Assembly: GCA_028678885.1 (NCBI GenBank)
Contig: JAJRCP010000076.1
Span: forward strand, 1 to 14,131
DNA: 14,131 nt
Origin: Methanomicrobiales archaeon
GTDB taxonomy: Archaea > Halobacteriota > Methanomicrobia > Methanomicrobiales > JACTUA01
Direction of reading: 5' to 3'
Shown here: one piece after another, positions 1-6,970 of the stretch
Layout of the letters: every line of letters begins with the position of its first letter
How positions within the stretch are numbered: the first letter of the stretch is position 1
Notes under the pieces: generated by a model
Database searches by the model: none
Seen by the model: the letters and a program-made list of their open reading frames with translations, nothing else
What the model was told of the DNA's origin: nothing
Made by a program: the position numbers and the translations under genes

Positions 1-84
1 GATCAAGGGATAGGAAATGGGAAGAAGAGTATCCCTGTTGAGCCAACGGAGCAGGGGAATGATCAGGGGAAAGGGAATAGTTGA
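1..84 (+). CDS. Possible C-terminal tail of an upstream gene (partial)
   Basis: Frame 1 is open from the first base to a TGA at 82-84, while the other two plus frames hit stops early. The 27 visible residues are rich in Gly, Asn, Gln and Lys, with QG/NG pairs, like a low-complexity C-terminal tail. A T-run at 94-98 just after the stop could be its terminator. Family and function cannot be told from so little. It may also be chance, because 27 open codons are not significant alone. Confidence 0.35.
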   Translation, partial: DQGIGNGKKSIPVEPTEQGNDQGKGNS

Positions 85-172
85 GTATATGCTTTTTATT
101 CAAAGGTTGATGGAAACCCCTTTATTTCCACTGCATGCATACCTGCATGGCATCACCTATCATTGAATATTT

Positions 173-226
173 GGGATAAAAAAGAAGTAAAAATACCGGA
201 TGTTGTTGTCCGATATGTTTTATCCC
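173..226. repeat. Long-range inverted repeat / hairpin
   Basis: The outer arms GGGATAAAA (173-181) and TTTTATCCC (218-226) are perfectly complementary over 9 bp. Inside, 193-200 pairs with 209-216 with one C/A mismatch around an 8-nt loop. The inner and outer stems are separated by 11 nt on the left and 1 nt on the right. The right arm overlaps the TAA (222-220) of the minus-strand ORF at 220-438. Read on the minus strand, the structure has T-runs, so a transcription terminator is the simplest reading. Confidence 0.45.
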
Positions 227-438
227 TTCTTTTTCGCTGATTTTTCTGGACTCATCTGTATACTTCGGTTTTTCTCATCAAACAGGTACATCATAGGATT
301 CTTAAGGAGGTCGAGCGCATTGACTTTCATGTCAATGAGTTCCGAATATGAGAGAAAAATTCCTTTGATGTCAGATTTCTTTTCATACTGAATATCGATA
401 CCATTTTCTCTTTTTGTCGCGGCAACGATCTGTTCCAT
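220..438 (-). CDS. Hypothetical protein, 72 aa, possibly the tail of a broken gene
   Basis: I do not recognise a family. The 72-residue product is soluble-looking and Lys-rich, with no signal peptide or membrane segment, and ends in SAKKKG. The ATG at 438 has an AGGA only 3 nt upstream, a poor Shine-Dalgarno spacing. Upstream, the same frame is open back to the end of the PfpI remnant except for a single TAG 7 codons before the ATG, and residues just before the ATG (SSIKGR) read like protein. So this may be the 3' part of a larger gene cut by one amber codon rather than a complete small gene. Codon choice is protein-like. It lies 117 nt after the PfpI remnant on the same strand, and a hairpin covers its 3' end. 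Confidence 0.4.
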   Translation of the reverse strand: MEQIVAATKRENGIDIQYEKKSDIKGIFLSYSELIDMKVNALDLLKNPMMYLFDEKNRSIQMSPEKSAKKKG

Positions 439-555
439 ACGTCCTTTGATGGAGCTCTATACCATAAGAACGTTATTGTCACATACGCAGGTGGAATTAG
501 AGATGGAGACAAAACTCCATAATGAACGATCTATCGTCGAATATTCATGGGAGAG

Positions 556-845
556 TCATCCGAGTTTTCGCAGCGAGGCTTTTATGATGCAGGAATATCC
601 GGAGGGCTTCTACTCGAGATCAGGTTATCGTCTTCGAATAACTCAGCTTCCACGTACTCCGCACCGGCATTTCTGATATCCCGGATGATCGATTTCCATC
701 CGGTTACTCTTCTTCCCTTCAGGACATCTGCGGTGATCAGGATCTGGACAGCATGACAGATCGCAAAAATCGGCCTTCCACTTTCCATAACCTTCCTTTC
801 GGCCAACCTAGCAAATATGGAACGGCTGACCTCCTCACTCCTCAA
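556..845 (-). pseudogene. PfpI/DJ-1-family protein remnant, 5'-truncated and frameshifted
   Basis: The C-terminal half of a PfpI/DJ-1 (class I glutamine amidotransferase-like) protein is recognisable. The nucleophile-elbow motif GRPIFAICHAVQILI is followed by GVLKGR-like, AGAEYVEAE and NLISSRSPPDIPA motifs in family order. The family is usually about 165-180 residues and starts with a Rossmann-type half containing a conserved Glu; that half is absent. The open frame begins at a TTG directly after an in-frame TAA. At the 3' end the frame stops at TAA 584-582. Dropping one base gives the tail IKASLRKLG and a TGA at 558-556, a normal family ending, so one base was lost near 587. The 5' break lies about 50 bp from purH, which runs divergently. 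Non-functional as it stands. Confidence 0.8.
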
Positions 846-862
846 TTACTGTGGCAAGGAAA

Positions 863-873
863 TTTGCTTAATA
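863..873 (+). promoter_or_regulatory. Candidate TATA element of purH
   Basis: The AT-rich stretch TTTGCTTAATA is centred about 30 nt before the purH ATG at 899. No Shine-Dalgarno-like sequence lies between them. An archaeal TATA box this close would give a leaderless or nearly leaderless mRNA. The match to the TATA consensus is weak. Confidence 0.35.
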
Positions 874-898
874 CCAATCGCGTACAAGACTGACTGGT

Positions 899-2383
899 AT
901 GAAATGGGCCCTCCTTTCCGTCTGGGATAAAATAGGGATTATCGACCTCGCACGCACCCTTGAAAAGAATCAAATCAGTATTATGAGTTCTGGTGGTACT
1001 GCACGTATACTCCGAATGGAGGGAATCCCTGTCCTTGAAGTAGCTGAATATACCCAGTCTCCCGAGATGATGGACGGGCGTCTGAAGACCCTACACCCCC
1101 GGATCCACGGTGGTCTGCTGGGAAGAAGGGGCATCGATGACCAGATCATGGCTTCCAACGGGATCTATCCGATCGACCTCCTGATCGTAAACCTCTATCC
1201 CTTCGAGCAGATGCAGGAGCAGCCTCTCACCTTCGATGAGATGATCGAGTTCATCGATATTGGGGGCCCCGCCATGATCCGAGCAGCAGCAAAAAACCAC
1301 CGAAATATTGCGGTGATCGTAGATCCGGCGGATTATAGGCAGGTAAAGGAAGCGGTCACACGTGGGAGGTTCACCTCAGAAGAGCGATTGTACTTTGCAA
1401 AGAAAGCATTTGCACGCACTGCCGCGTACGACGCAGCCATAAGCAATTACCTGCAGAGTCAGGGTCGGGAATTTCCTGAAATTCTCTTCAGTCAGTTTCG
1501 AAACGGAAGAGCCCTCCGGTACGGCGAGAATCCTCACCAGAAAGCTGCAATCTATGGAGAGAAAGGGATCGCGGGACTGACCTCCCTCCAGGGAAAAATC
1601 ATGTCATATAATAATTATCTTGACGTTCATGCAGCGGTAGGTCTCCTACGGGAGTTTGAGGAATGCTGTACCGTTATCGTAAAACACAACAATCCGTGCG
1701 GGGTGGCAACCGGCGACACTCTTCGTGAGAGCTATATCACCGCCCGCGAGGTCGACCCAATTTCAGCTTATGGATCCATCGTAGCCTGTAACCGGGAGCT
1801 GGATGCAGACGCAGCTCTTGAGATGGTGAAAACCTTTGTGGAGGTGGTGATAGCTCCTTCTTACACAGAAGAAGCCATGAAGATTTTCCTAGGAAAAGAG
1901 AATCTCCGTGTTTTGAATCTCCCCGCCCCAGCACTGGGAGACGAATTCAGGTCTATCGATGGAGGTGTCCTTCTCCAGCGTACACCACCCTACCAGGAGA
2001 AGTGGCGAATTGTATCTAGGCGCCCCGCTGAAGAGCAGGAGACCGCAGCTCTCCAGTTTGCTTGGAGAGTATGCAAGTACACCCGATCCAATGCTATCGT
2101 ATTTGCTAATGCTCGGAAGACACTGGGTATCGGGGGAGGGCAGACGAGCCGTTTGGATTCTACGAAAATCGCTATAATGAAAGCACGGGAATCTCTCAAG
2201 GGATCCGTCGTAGGGTCTGATGCGTTTCTCCCCTTCCCCGACACGCTAGAATTGGCATCAGAAGCCGGAGCAACCGCACTCGTCCAGCCCGGGGGGTCGA
2301 TACGGGATGCGGAGGTCATCGCTGCGGCAGATCGATTGAACATGGCGATGATCTTCACAGGAGTGCGATACTTTCGGCATTAG
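899..2383 (+). CDS. purH: Bifunctional AICAR formyltransferase / IMP cyclohydrolase PurH
   Basis: Catalyses the last two steps of purine synthesis: AICAR plus 10-formyl-tetrahydrofolate gives FAICAR, which is then cyclised to IMP in the cytoplasm. The 494 residues match the usual bifunctional length. The N-terminal MGS-like cyclohydrolase domain (about 1-190) shows SSGGTA (30-35), DGRLKTLHPRIHGGLL (59-74) and GGPAMIRAAAKN (122-133). The formyltransferase domain shows LRYGENPHQ (206-214), the catalytic KH pair in KHNNPCGVA (K262, H263), DPISAYGS (286-293), GIGGGQTSR (410-418) and a terminal RYFRH. The ATG at 899 fits the family N-terminus (KWALLSVWDK). It has no SD and is probably leaderless. 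The gene is monocistronic: an oligo-T follows its stop. Many methanogens use PurP and PurO instead, so this bacterial-type enzyme implies a formyl-tetrahydrofolate supply. Confidence 0.97.
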   Translation: MKWALLSVWDKIGIIDLARTLEKNQISIMSSGGTARILRMEGIPVLEVAEYTQSPEMMDGRLKTLHPRIHGGLLGRRGIDDQIMASNGIYPIDLLIVNLYPFEQMQEQPLTFDEMIEFIDIGGPAMIRAAAKNHRNIAVIVDPADYRQVKEAVTRGRFTSEERLYFAKKAFARTAAYDAAISNYLQSQGREFPEILFSQFRNGRALRYGENPHQKAAIYGEKGIAGLTSLQGKIMSYNNYLDVHAAVGLLREFEECCTVIVKHNNPCGVATGDTLRESYITAREVDPISAYGSIVACNRELDADAALEMVKTFVEVVIAPSYTEEAMKIFLGKENLRVLNLPAPALGDEFRSIDGGVLLQRTPPYQEKWRIVSRRPAEEQETAALQFAWRVCKYTRSNAIVFANARKTLGIGGGQTSRLDSTKIAIMKARESLKGSVVGSDAFLPFPDTLELASEAGATALVQPGGSIRDAEVIAAADRLNMAMIFTGVRYFRH

Positions 2384-2384
2384 C

Positions 2385-2392
2385 TTTTTTTT
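2385..2392 (+). terminator. Oligo-T terminator after purH
   Basis: Eight T residues start 2 nt after the purH stop, with a second T5 at 2405-2409. Oligo-T without a required hairpin is the usual archaeal terminator. Confidence 0.6.
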
Positions 2393-2561
2393 CAAAATAT
2401 CCGATTTTTACTCTATTTTACCTATAATATATAAAAAAGCCCACTTAGGCTGTAACAAATTATTCACTTCCCCTTCATCCCGCTCAGAACAGTTAGGATT
2501 CGAAAAGATTCATTTTTCATGAGGGAGAAGCCCGTTCTACGGTACATTTATTCTATATCTA

Positions 2562-2569
2562 TTTATATT
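2562..2569 (+). promoter_or_regulatory. TATA box of the branched-chain amino acid operon
   Basis: TTTATATT lies in an AT-rich block (2546-2570), with a second possible TATA at 2551-2558. A start site about 26 nt downstream would fall near 2592, giving a leader of about 15 nt to the GTG at 2607. No SD precedes that GTG, which fits a short-leader transcript. Confidence 0.5.
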
Positions 2570-2573
2570 GAGG

Positions 2574-2588
2574 CATACAATTTGTATG
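2574..2588. promoter_or_regulatory. Candidate operator: perfect 15-nt palindrome
   Basis: CATACAA and TTGTATG flank one central T and are perfect reverse complements. The site lies between the TATA box (2562-2569) and the predicted start site (about 2592), where a bound protein would block RNA polymerase. A second small stem, GTGGT/ACCAC with a 4-nt loop, follows at 2588-2601. The regulator is unknown; the only DNA-binding candidate in this window (6497-6832) lies 4 kb away and has no shown link. Confidence 0.45.
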
Positions 2589-2606
2589 TGGTGTAGACCA
2601 CTATGA

Positions 2607-4118
2607 GTGATCGTTTTATTAGCTGAAAGGATTCGCTTTTTTGACACCACCCTTCGCGATGGAGAACAGACTCCGGGGGTATCGCTCTCTCCGGATAAAA
2701 AAATAAAAATTGCCGGCAAGCTCGCCGACATCGGTGTTCAGGTAATTGAGGTGGGCTCTGCAGCTGCTTCTGAAGGAGAAAGGCAGGCGATCCGCCTTAT
2801 CTCAGACGCAGGGATGTCAGCGGAAATCTGCACCTATGTACGGGCAGTCCGCCAGGACATCGATTATGCTGCCGATTATGGTGCAGATTCTGTGCATCTC
2901 GTCGTCCCGGTGAGCGACCTCCATATCGAGAAGAAACTCCGGAAGACAAGGGAGGAGATCGCCAGTATGACGGTTGAAGCCGTCAGATACGCGAAAGGGC
3001 GTGGCCTTCTTGTGGAGCTCTCAGGAGAGGATGCGTCGCGGGCAGACCAGGATTTTGTGCGACGTATCTTCTCCATCGGTGTCGAGGCCGGAGCAGACAG
3101 ACTCTGTTTCTGTGATACGGTGGGATTCCTTACCCCTGAAAGGACCCGTGAAATCATCCCTCCGCTTCGGTTAGCTCCGCTGAGCATCCACTGTCATGAT
3201 GATTTCGGATATGCACTCGCAAACACCATTATTGCGCTTCAGGCAGGCGCTTCTTGTGCCCATACGACCGTGAACGGTCTGGGAGAAAGGGCGGGAAATA
3301 CACCGTTTGAAGAACTTGTCCTCAATCTGGAAGTACTCTATCATGTGAAAACCGGTATCCGCTTAGAAGAGATTTACTCACTCGCGACACTCGTTTCGCG
3401 GTTAACTGGAGTCCCGCTCCCCACCAACAAAGCAGTAGTGGGGGAGATGGCGTTCACTCACGAGAGCGGGGTGCATACACATGGTGTGCTACGGGATGCA
3501 AGCACGTATGAGCCCATCAAACCCGAGATGATTGGCAGAAAGCGCCGCATCATGCTGGGGAAGCACTCCGGTACTGCGTCGATTGCTGCAGCATTAGCAG
3601 AAAGAGAGTACCATCCGTCCGAGGGGCAGCTGAGGGAGATCGTGAATCGGATAAAGGTGATCGGGGATGAGGGGAAGCGGGTTACCGATGCGGACCTCCT
3701 TGCCATCGCTGATACGGTTCTGAACTTGGAGATCACCCCGGTTCTTTCCTTGAATCAATTCACGGTGGTGAGCGGAAGTAACGTAACCCCCACAGCATCA
3801 GTCATTCTCAGTGTGAAAGGGCAGGAAGTCACCAATGCCTCGACCGGAACCGGACCAGTGGATGCAGCAATAGAAGCACTGCGGAAGTCTGTTGCAGATG
3901 TAGCGGACATCCGGCTTGAGGAATATCATGTGGACGCAATTACAGGCGGAACGGACGCATTGGTCGATGTAACGGTAAAATTAAGTAAAGACGGGGAGAT
4001 AATTACATCCCGAGGCGCACGGACGGATATCATCATGGCCAGTGTCGAGGCCGTGATAGCCGGAATGAACCGGCTGTTGAGGGAAAAGGATGAAGACCGG
4101 AGCAAAAATCGTCATTGA
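2607..4118 (+). CDS. 2-isopropylmalate synthase / (R)-citramalate synthase family protein (LeuA/CimA)
   Basis: Claisen-type condensation of acetyl-CoA with a 2-oxoacid. With pyruvate it gives (R)-citramalate for isoleucine synthesis; with 2-oxoisovalerate it gives 2-isopropylmalate for leucine. The 503 residues hold a TIM-barrel HMGL-like domain with RFFDTTLRDGEQTPGVSLS (from F11; D13 is a metal ligand), the metal-binding HCHDDFG (H195, H197) and GLGERAGN (224-231). A LeuA-type C-terminal allosteric domain (about 375-495) excludes the shorter AksA homocitrate synthases. The segment EVGSAAASEGE, in place of the EAGFP-type of classic LeuA, and the place beside ilvBN make CimA my favoured reading, but substrate cannot be settled by eye. 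The start is GTG 2607: no other start keeps the conserved N-terminus. The last 29 nt overlap ilvB. Confidence 0.92.
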   Translation: MIVLLAERIRFFDTTLRDGEQTPGVSLSPDKKIKIAGKLADIGVQVIEVGSAAASEGERQAIRLISDAGMSAEICTYVRAVRQDIDYAADYGADSVHLVVPVSDLHIEKKLRKTREEIASMTVEAVRYAKGRGLLVELSGEDASRADQDFVRRIFSIGVEAGADRLCFCDTVGFLTPERTREIIPPLRLAPLSIHCHDDFGYALANTIIALQAGASCAHTTVNGLGERAGNTPFEELVLNLEVLYHVKTGIRLEEIYSLATLVSRLTGVPLPTNKAVVGEMAFTHESGVHTHGVLRDASTYEPIKPEMIGRKRRIMLGKHSGTASIAAALAEREYHPSEGQLREIVNRIKVIGDEGKRVTDADLLAIADTVLNLEITPVLSLNQFTVVSGSNVTPTASVILSVKGQEVTNASTGTGPVDAAIEALRKSVADVADIRLEEYHVDAITGGTDALVDVTVKLSKDGEIITSRGARTDIIMASVEAVIAGMNRLLREKDEDRSKNRH

Positions 4119-5829
4119 AGGACTGCAGCGCGAGGGTGTCGAGACCATCTTCGGTTACCCTGGTGGCTCAGTCCTGCCGATTTATGATGAACTTTATGAG
4201 TCATCATTACGGCATATCCTGGTGAGACACGAACAGGCAGCGGCACATGCCGCTGACGGTTACTCACGAGCAAGTGGTCATGTAGGTGTATGTCTCGCCA
4301 CCTCCGGTCCCGGTGCATGTAACCTGGTGACAGGCATCGCCACGGCATACATGGACTCCATTCCTATTGTTGCGCTTACCGGCCAGGTCCCCACCACCCT
4401 TCTAGGAAATGATGCCTTCCAGGAGTCGGATATCACCGGTATTACCATGCCCATCACCAAACACAATTATCTGGTGAAAAATGTACAGGACCTCGGCAGA
4501 GTCATTATGGAGGCATTCTATATCGCACGGACCGGACGTCCGGGTCCGGTGCTTGTCGATCTTCCCAAGGATGTCTGTACAACCCAAGTCGATGAGAAGA
4601 GCATATTCCCTGAAGAAGTACGCCTACGCGGCTATCAGCCTACCATCCGGGGTCACGCAAAACAGATTGCAAAAGCAGTGCAGCTTATCGAGATTGCGGA
4701 ATGTCCAGTGATCTATGCCGGGGGCGGCGTTATCTCTGCAGAAGCCTCGTCAGAGCTTCTCGAGATTGCAGAGCTTGCGGGAATCCCGGTGACTACAACC
4801 CTGCTCGGCCTGGGAAGCATTCCCTGTGATCATCCCCTGAACCTGGGAATGCTCGGAATGCATGGAACGGAATATGCAAATTATGCCGTGACGGAGTGTG
4901 ATCTCTTAATCGCTATTGGCGCACGGTTCGATGACCGGGTAACGGGAAAGGTTCAGACCTTTGCGCCGCATGCATCGATCATCCATATCGATGTCGATCC
5001 CGCCGAGATAGGAAAGAACAAGAAGGTGGATGTGCCGATCGTCGGAGATGCAAAGCAGATCCTCCGTGCAATGATCACCCAGCTCAAGAAGAGATCCACG
5101 GCGGGATCATGGCAGGAGAAGATACGGACCTGGAAGCAGAGACATCCGCTGCGGTACCGCAGTGATGGATGCCTCCATCCACAGTACATCATTCAGCAAC
5201 TCTCTGATCTCCTAAAGGGTGAAGGGGTTATCGTAAGCGAAGTTGGACAGAACCAGATGTGGACGGCGCAGTACTTCTGTTTTCGCAAACCCCGTTCGTG
5301 GCTAACATCGGGAGGTCTGGGTACTATGGGATATGGGTTCCCTGCATCTATTGGGGCTCATTTCGCCCGCCCCGATGAGGTGGTGTTTGACATCGCAGGG
5401 GATGGTTCTTTCCAGATGAATATACAAGAACTGGGCACGGTCGCACAGTACAGGATTCCTGTGAAGGTGGCGATCCTGAACAATATGTACCTGGGCATGG
5501 TACGCCAGTGGCAAGAATTGTTCTATGACCGCCGGTACTCGTTCACGGAATTGCCTCCGCTGGAGTTTGTAAAGATCGCGGCGGCGTATGGGATCGATGG
5601 AATAAAGGTTGAGACCTGTGACGATGTCCGTCCTGCCCTGAAAGCCGCCATCGAAACGGATGGTCCATTTATTCTCGACTTTCGGATCGAGCGTGAAGAG
5701 AACGTATTTCCTATGGTTCCAGCAGGAGCCGCGATCAATGAGATGATTGGAGGTCACCCGAAACAGGAAGAGCCTGAAATTCCCGCAGCCCCGATCCGAA
5801 AAGCGTTGAGTGGAGGATCTCCGAAATGA
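4090..5829 (+). CDS. ilvB: Acetolactate synthase large (catalytic) subunit
   Basis: Thiamine-diphosphate enzyme joining two pyruvates to 2-acetolactate (valine, leucine), or pyruvate and 2-oxobutyrate to 2-aceto-2-hydroxybutyrate (isoleucine). The 579 residues match the family. Visible are FGYPGGSVLP, the catalytic Glu in RHEQAAAHAADGYSR (E48), the TPP-enzyme central domain with ARFDDRVTGK, and the C-terminal TPP/Mg site GDGSFQMN (D438) with the following NNMYLG (N464-N465). The product ends with a normal MVPAGAAINEM region plus a short tail. The ATG at 4090 lies inside the 3' end of the preceding synthase gene, with GAGGGAAAAGG directly upstream, so translation is probably coupled. It overlaps ilvN by ATGA. 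If the upstream enzyme is CimA, its 2-oxobutyrate would be a substrate here. Confidence 0.97.
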   Translation: MKTGAKIVIEGLQREGVETIFGYPGGSVLPIYDELYESSLRHILVRHEQAAAHAADGYSRASGHVGVCLATSGPGACNLVTGIATAYMDSIPIVALTGQVPTTLLGNDAFQESDITGITMPITKHNYLVKNVQDLGRVIMEAFYIARTGRPGPVLVDLPKDVCTTQVDEKSIFPEEVRLRGYQPTIRGHAKQIAKAVQLIEIAECPVIYAGGGVISAEASSELLEIAELAGIPVTTTLLGLGSIPCDHPLNLGMLGMHGTEYANYAVTECDLLIAIGARFDDRVTGKVQTFAPHASIIHIDVDPAEIGKNKKVDVPIVGDAKQILRAMITQLKKRSTAGSWQEKIRTWKQRHPLRYRSDGCLHPQYIIQQLSDLLKGEGVIVSEVGQNQMWTAQYFCFRKPRSWLTSGGLGTMGYGFPASIGAHFARPDEVVFDIAGDGSFQMNIQELGTVAQYRIPVKVAILNNMYLGMVRQWQELFYDRRYSFTELPPLEFVKIAAAYGIDGIKVETCDDVRPALKAAIETDGPFILDFRIEREENVFPMVPAGAAINEMIGGHPKQEEPEIPAAPIRKALSGGSPK

Positions 5830-6329
5830 AGCCCCACACGCTTTCCATTCTCGTAGAGAACAAGGCAGGTGTTCTCTCCCGGGTCGCAGGTCTTTTCAGC
5901 CGGCGGGGATTCAATATCGAAAGCCTTGCTGTGGGCACCTCTGAAGAACTTTCCATGAGTCGGATGACCATCGTTGTTATCGGAGACGATGCACAGATCG
6001 AACAGGTGATGAAGCAGCTGAACAAATTGATTGATGTCATAAAAGTCTCCGATATCACTGAGAATGAGACTGTCGAACGGGAGCTCGCACTGATCAAGGT
6101 GAGTGCCGAACCGGGTACAAGTCGTGCGGAGGTGATGCAGATTGCGAACATCTTCCGCGCCAATATCGTTGATGTGGGCGCAAAGTCTGTCGTGCTCCAG
6201 GTCATAGGAGATACGGATAAGATCAATGCTCTAGAAACTCTACTTAGGCAGTACGGGATAAAGGAGCTCGTCCGGACGGGGAAGATCGCACTCATTCGCG
6301 GCGCAAAGACCGCGAAAAGTGCGAAATAA
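5826..6329 (+). CDS. ilvN: Acetolactate synthase small (regulatory) subunit
   Basis: Regulatory partner of IlvB; in the family it raises activity and gives feedback inhibition, typically by valine. The 167 residues match the usual 160-170. An N-terminal ACT domain (about 4-78) shows LSILVENKAGVLSRVAGLFS and RRGFNIESLAVG. The second half (about 80-160) is the ALS_ss_C type with KVSAEPGTSRAEV and LVRTGKIALIRG. A GGAGG at 5812-5816 lies 9 nt before the ATG, and the ATGA overlap with ilvB indicates coupling. The ilvC and ilvD genes that usually act next are not in this window: an oligo-T follows and the next gene is on the other strand. Confidence 0.97.
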   Translation: MKPHTLSILVENKAGVLSRVAGLFSRRGFNIESLAVGTSEELSMSRMTIVVIGDDAQIEQVMKQLNKLIDVIKVSDITENETVERELALIKVSAEPGTSRAEVMQIANIFRANIVDVGAKSVVLQVIGDTDKINALETLLRQYGIKELVRTGKIALIRGAKTAKSAK

Positions 6330-6333
6330 TTCC

Positions 6334-6338
6334 TTTTT
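6334..6338 (+). terminator. Oligo-T after ilvN
   Basis: T5 starts 4 nt after the ilvN stop. A weak AATGA/TCATT inverted repeat follows at 6346-6364. The remaining gap to 6496 shows no gene I can support. Confidence 0.4.
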
Positions 6339-6496
6339 GTCTTAATAATGATTTCTTTTGTCATTCAAAAGAATATATCTGAGTCATTTCTTACGTCCCG
6401 ATAAAGAGATGAACCCAAATCCTAGTTCACGCTGCCGATGATGGGTTATTCTTTATAAAACTTGGAGTTTTTCATTAGTCTGGGCAAAATTCCGTT

Positions 6497-6832
6497 TCAA
6501 AATACCCCAGCTTTCATCCTGTCCATTTCTTTGAGAATTTCAACTGTACGGACTTGCATGCCATGATCGCGAAGTGCCATTCCCAATCGATAGATGGATG
6601 GCACACTCAGATGAAAAGATATTACAAGACGTGCAACGCTCCGGGATGTGAGCTCCTCTCCTGCATCTTTTCGTTCAATCAGCTGAGAGATCGTAGTGGC
6701 AAGACGGCCAGGCTTTCTCTTGCGCTTTGCAATACCTTCATGTTTTTTGAGAATTCCCTCCAGTTCACGACAGAAAATATCCTCTCCAAGAAGGGTAATA
6801 AGATGTCTAGAGAGTTCTTCAATTTTTTTCAT
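6497..6832 (-). CDS. Small basic helical protein, possible DNA-binding (HTH-like)
   Basis: I do not recognise a named family. The 111-residue product looks entirely alpha-helical and has no membrane segment. It carries a basic, proline-containing patch KRKRKPGR (36-43), then LTSRSVARLVISFHLSVPSIYRLG (two stretches, 61-72 and 73-84), whose pattern, with LSVPSIYRL like a recognition helix, suggests a helix-turn-helix. This is inference from pattern only. The ATG at 6832 lacks an SD. On its own strand a TATA-like TATTTAAAAA at 6868-6859 would place the transcript start a few nt before the ATG. It is divergent from the glycan operon across a gap with a 23-nt palindrome, an arrangement typical of a local regulator and its target. 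Confidence 0.7.
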   Translation of the reverse strand: MKKIEELSRHLITLLGEDIFCRELEGILKKHEGIAKRKRKPGRLATTISQLIERKDAGEELTSRSVARLVISFHLSVPSIYRLGMALRDHGMQVRTVEILKEMDRMKAGVF

Positions 6833-6858
6833 AGATACTATATATAATAAATTTTTAT

Positions 6859-6868
6859 TTTTTAAATA
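6859..6868 (-). promoter_or_regulatory. TATA-like element for the 111-aa gene
   Basis: Read on the minus strand this is TATTTAAAAA, centred about 31 nt before the ATG at 6832. The surroundings (6841-6930) are extremely AT-rich, including TTATTATATATAG closer to the gene, so the exact box is uncertain. Confidence 0.35.
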
Positions 6869-6892
6869 CTTTTTTTAAAGAGAAAAAATAAT

Positions 6893-6915
6893 TATTTTCA
6901 TTATTAATGAAAATA
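6893..6915. promoter_or_regulatory. Perfect 23-nt palindrome between divergent genes
   Basis: TATTTTCATTA (6893-6903) and TAATGAAAATA (6905-6915) are perfect reverse complements around a single T. It is nearly central between the ATG at 6832 and the predicted GTG start at 6991. Low-complexity AT sequence makes short palindromes common, but 11-bp arms with internal C and G are less expected. A dimeric regulator site is the natural guess. Confidence 0.45.
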
Positions 6916-6960
6916 TTTTTATCATATATAGTATATTTGAATATTATCTATTTCGAATAT

Positions 6961-6970
6961 CATATAAATC
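6961..6970 (+). promoter_or_regulatory. TATA box of the glycan operon
   Basis: CATATAAATC is centred about 26 nt before GTG 6991, the expected distance from TATA box to start site in archaea. Two related copies of a TTT(C)GAATAT(T/C)AT motif lie directly upstream, at 6936-6947 and 6951-6963. Confidence 0.6.

Noticed and set aside
131..150. Repeated CTGCATG around 131-149
   Set aside because: Too short (7 bp, two copies) and not linked to any feature; probably chance.
446..756. Two overlapping plus-strand ORFs of 69-76 codons
   Set aside because: They lie across the PfpI remnant on the other strand; their residues are low-quality shadows.
1990..2358. 122-codon minus-strand ORF opposite purH
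   Set aside because: Antisense shadow of conserved purH codons.
2423..2452. TATA-like AATATATAAAA followed by AGCC/GGCT
   Set aside because: Resembles a promoter but no ORF or RNA feature begins about 26 nt later; more likely AT-rich spacer after the purH terminator.
5735..6364. 209-codon minus-strand ORF opposite ilvN
   Set aside because: It lies antisense to a clear ACT-domain gene, has no recognisable motifs, and is rich in Ser, Arg and Thr like a codon shadow.
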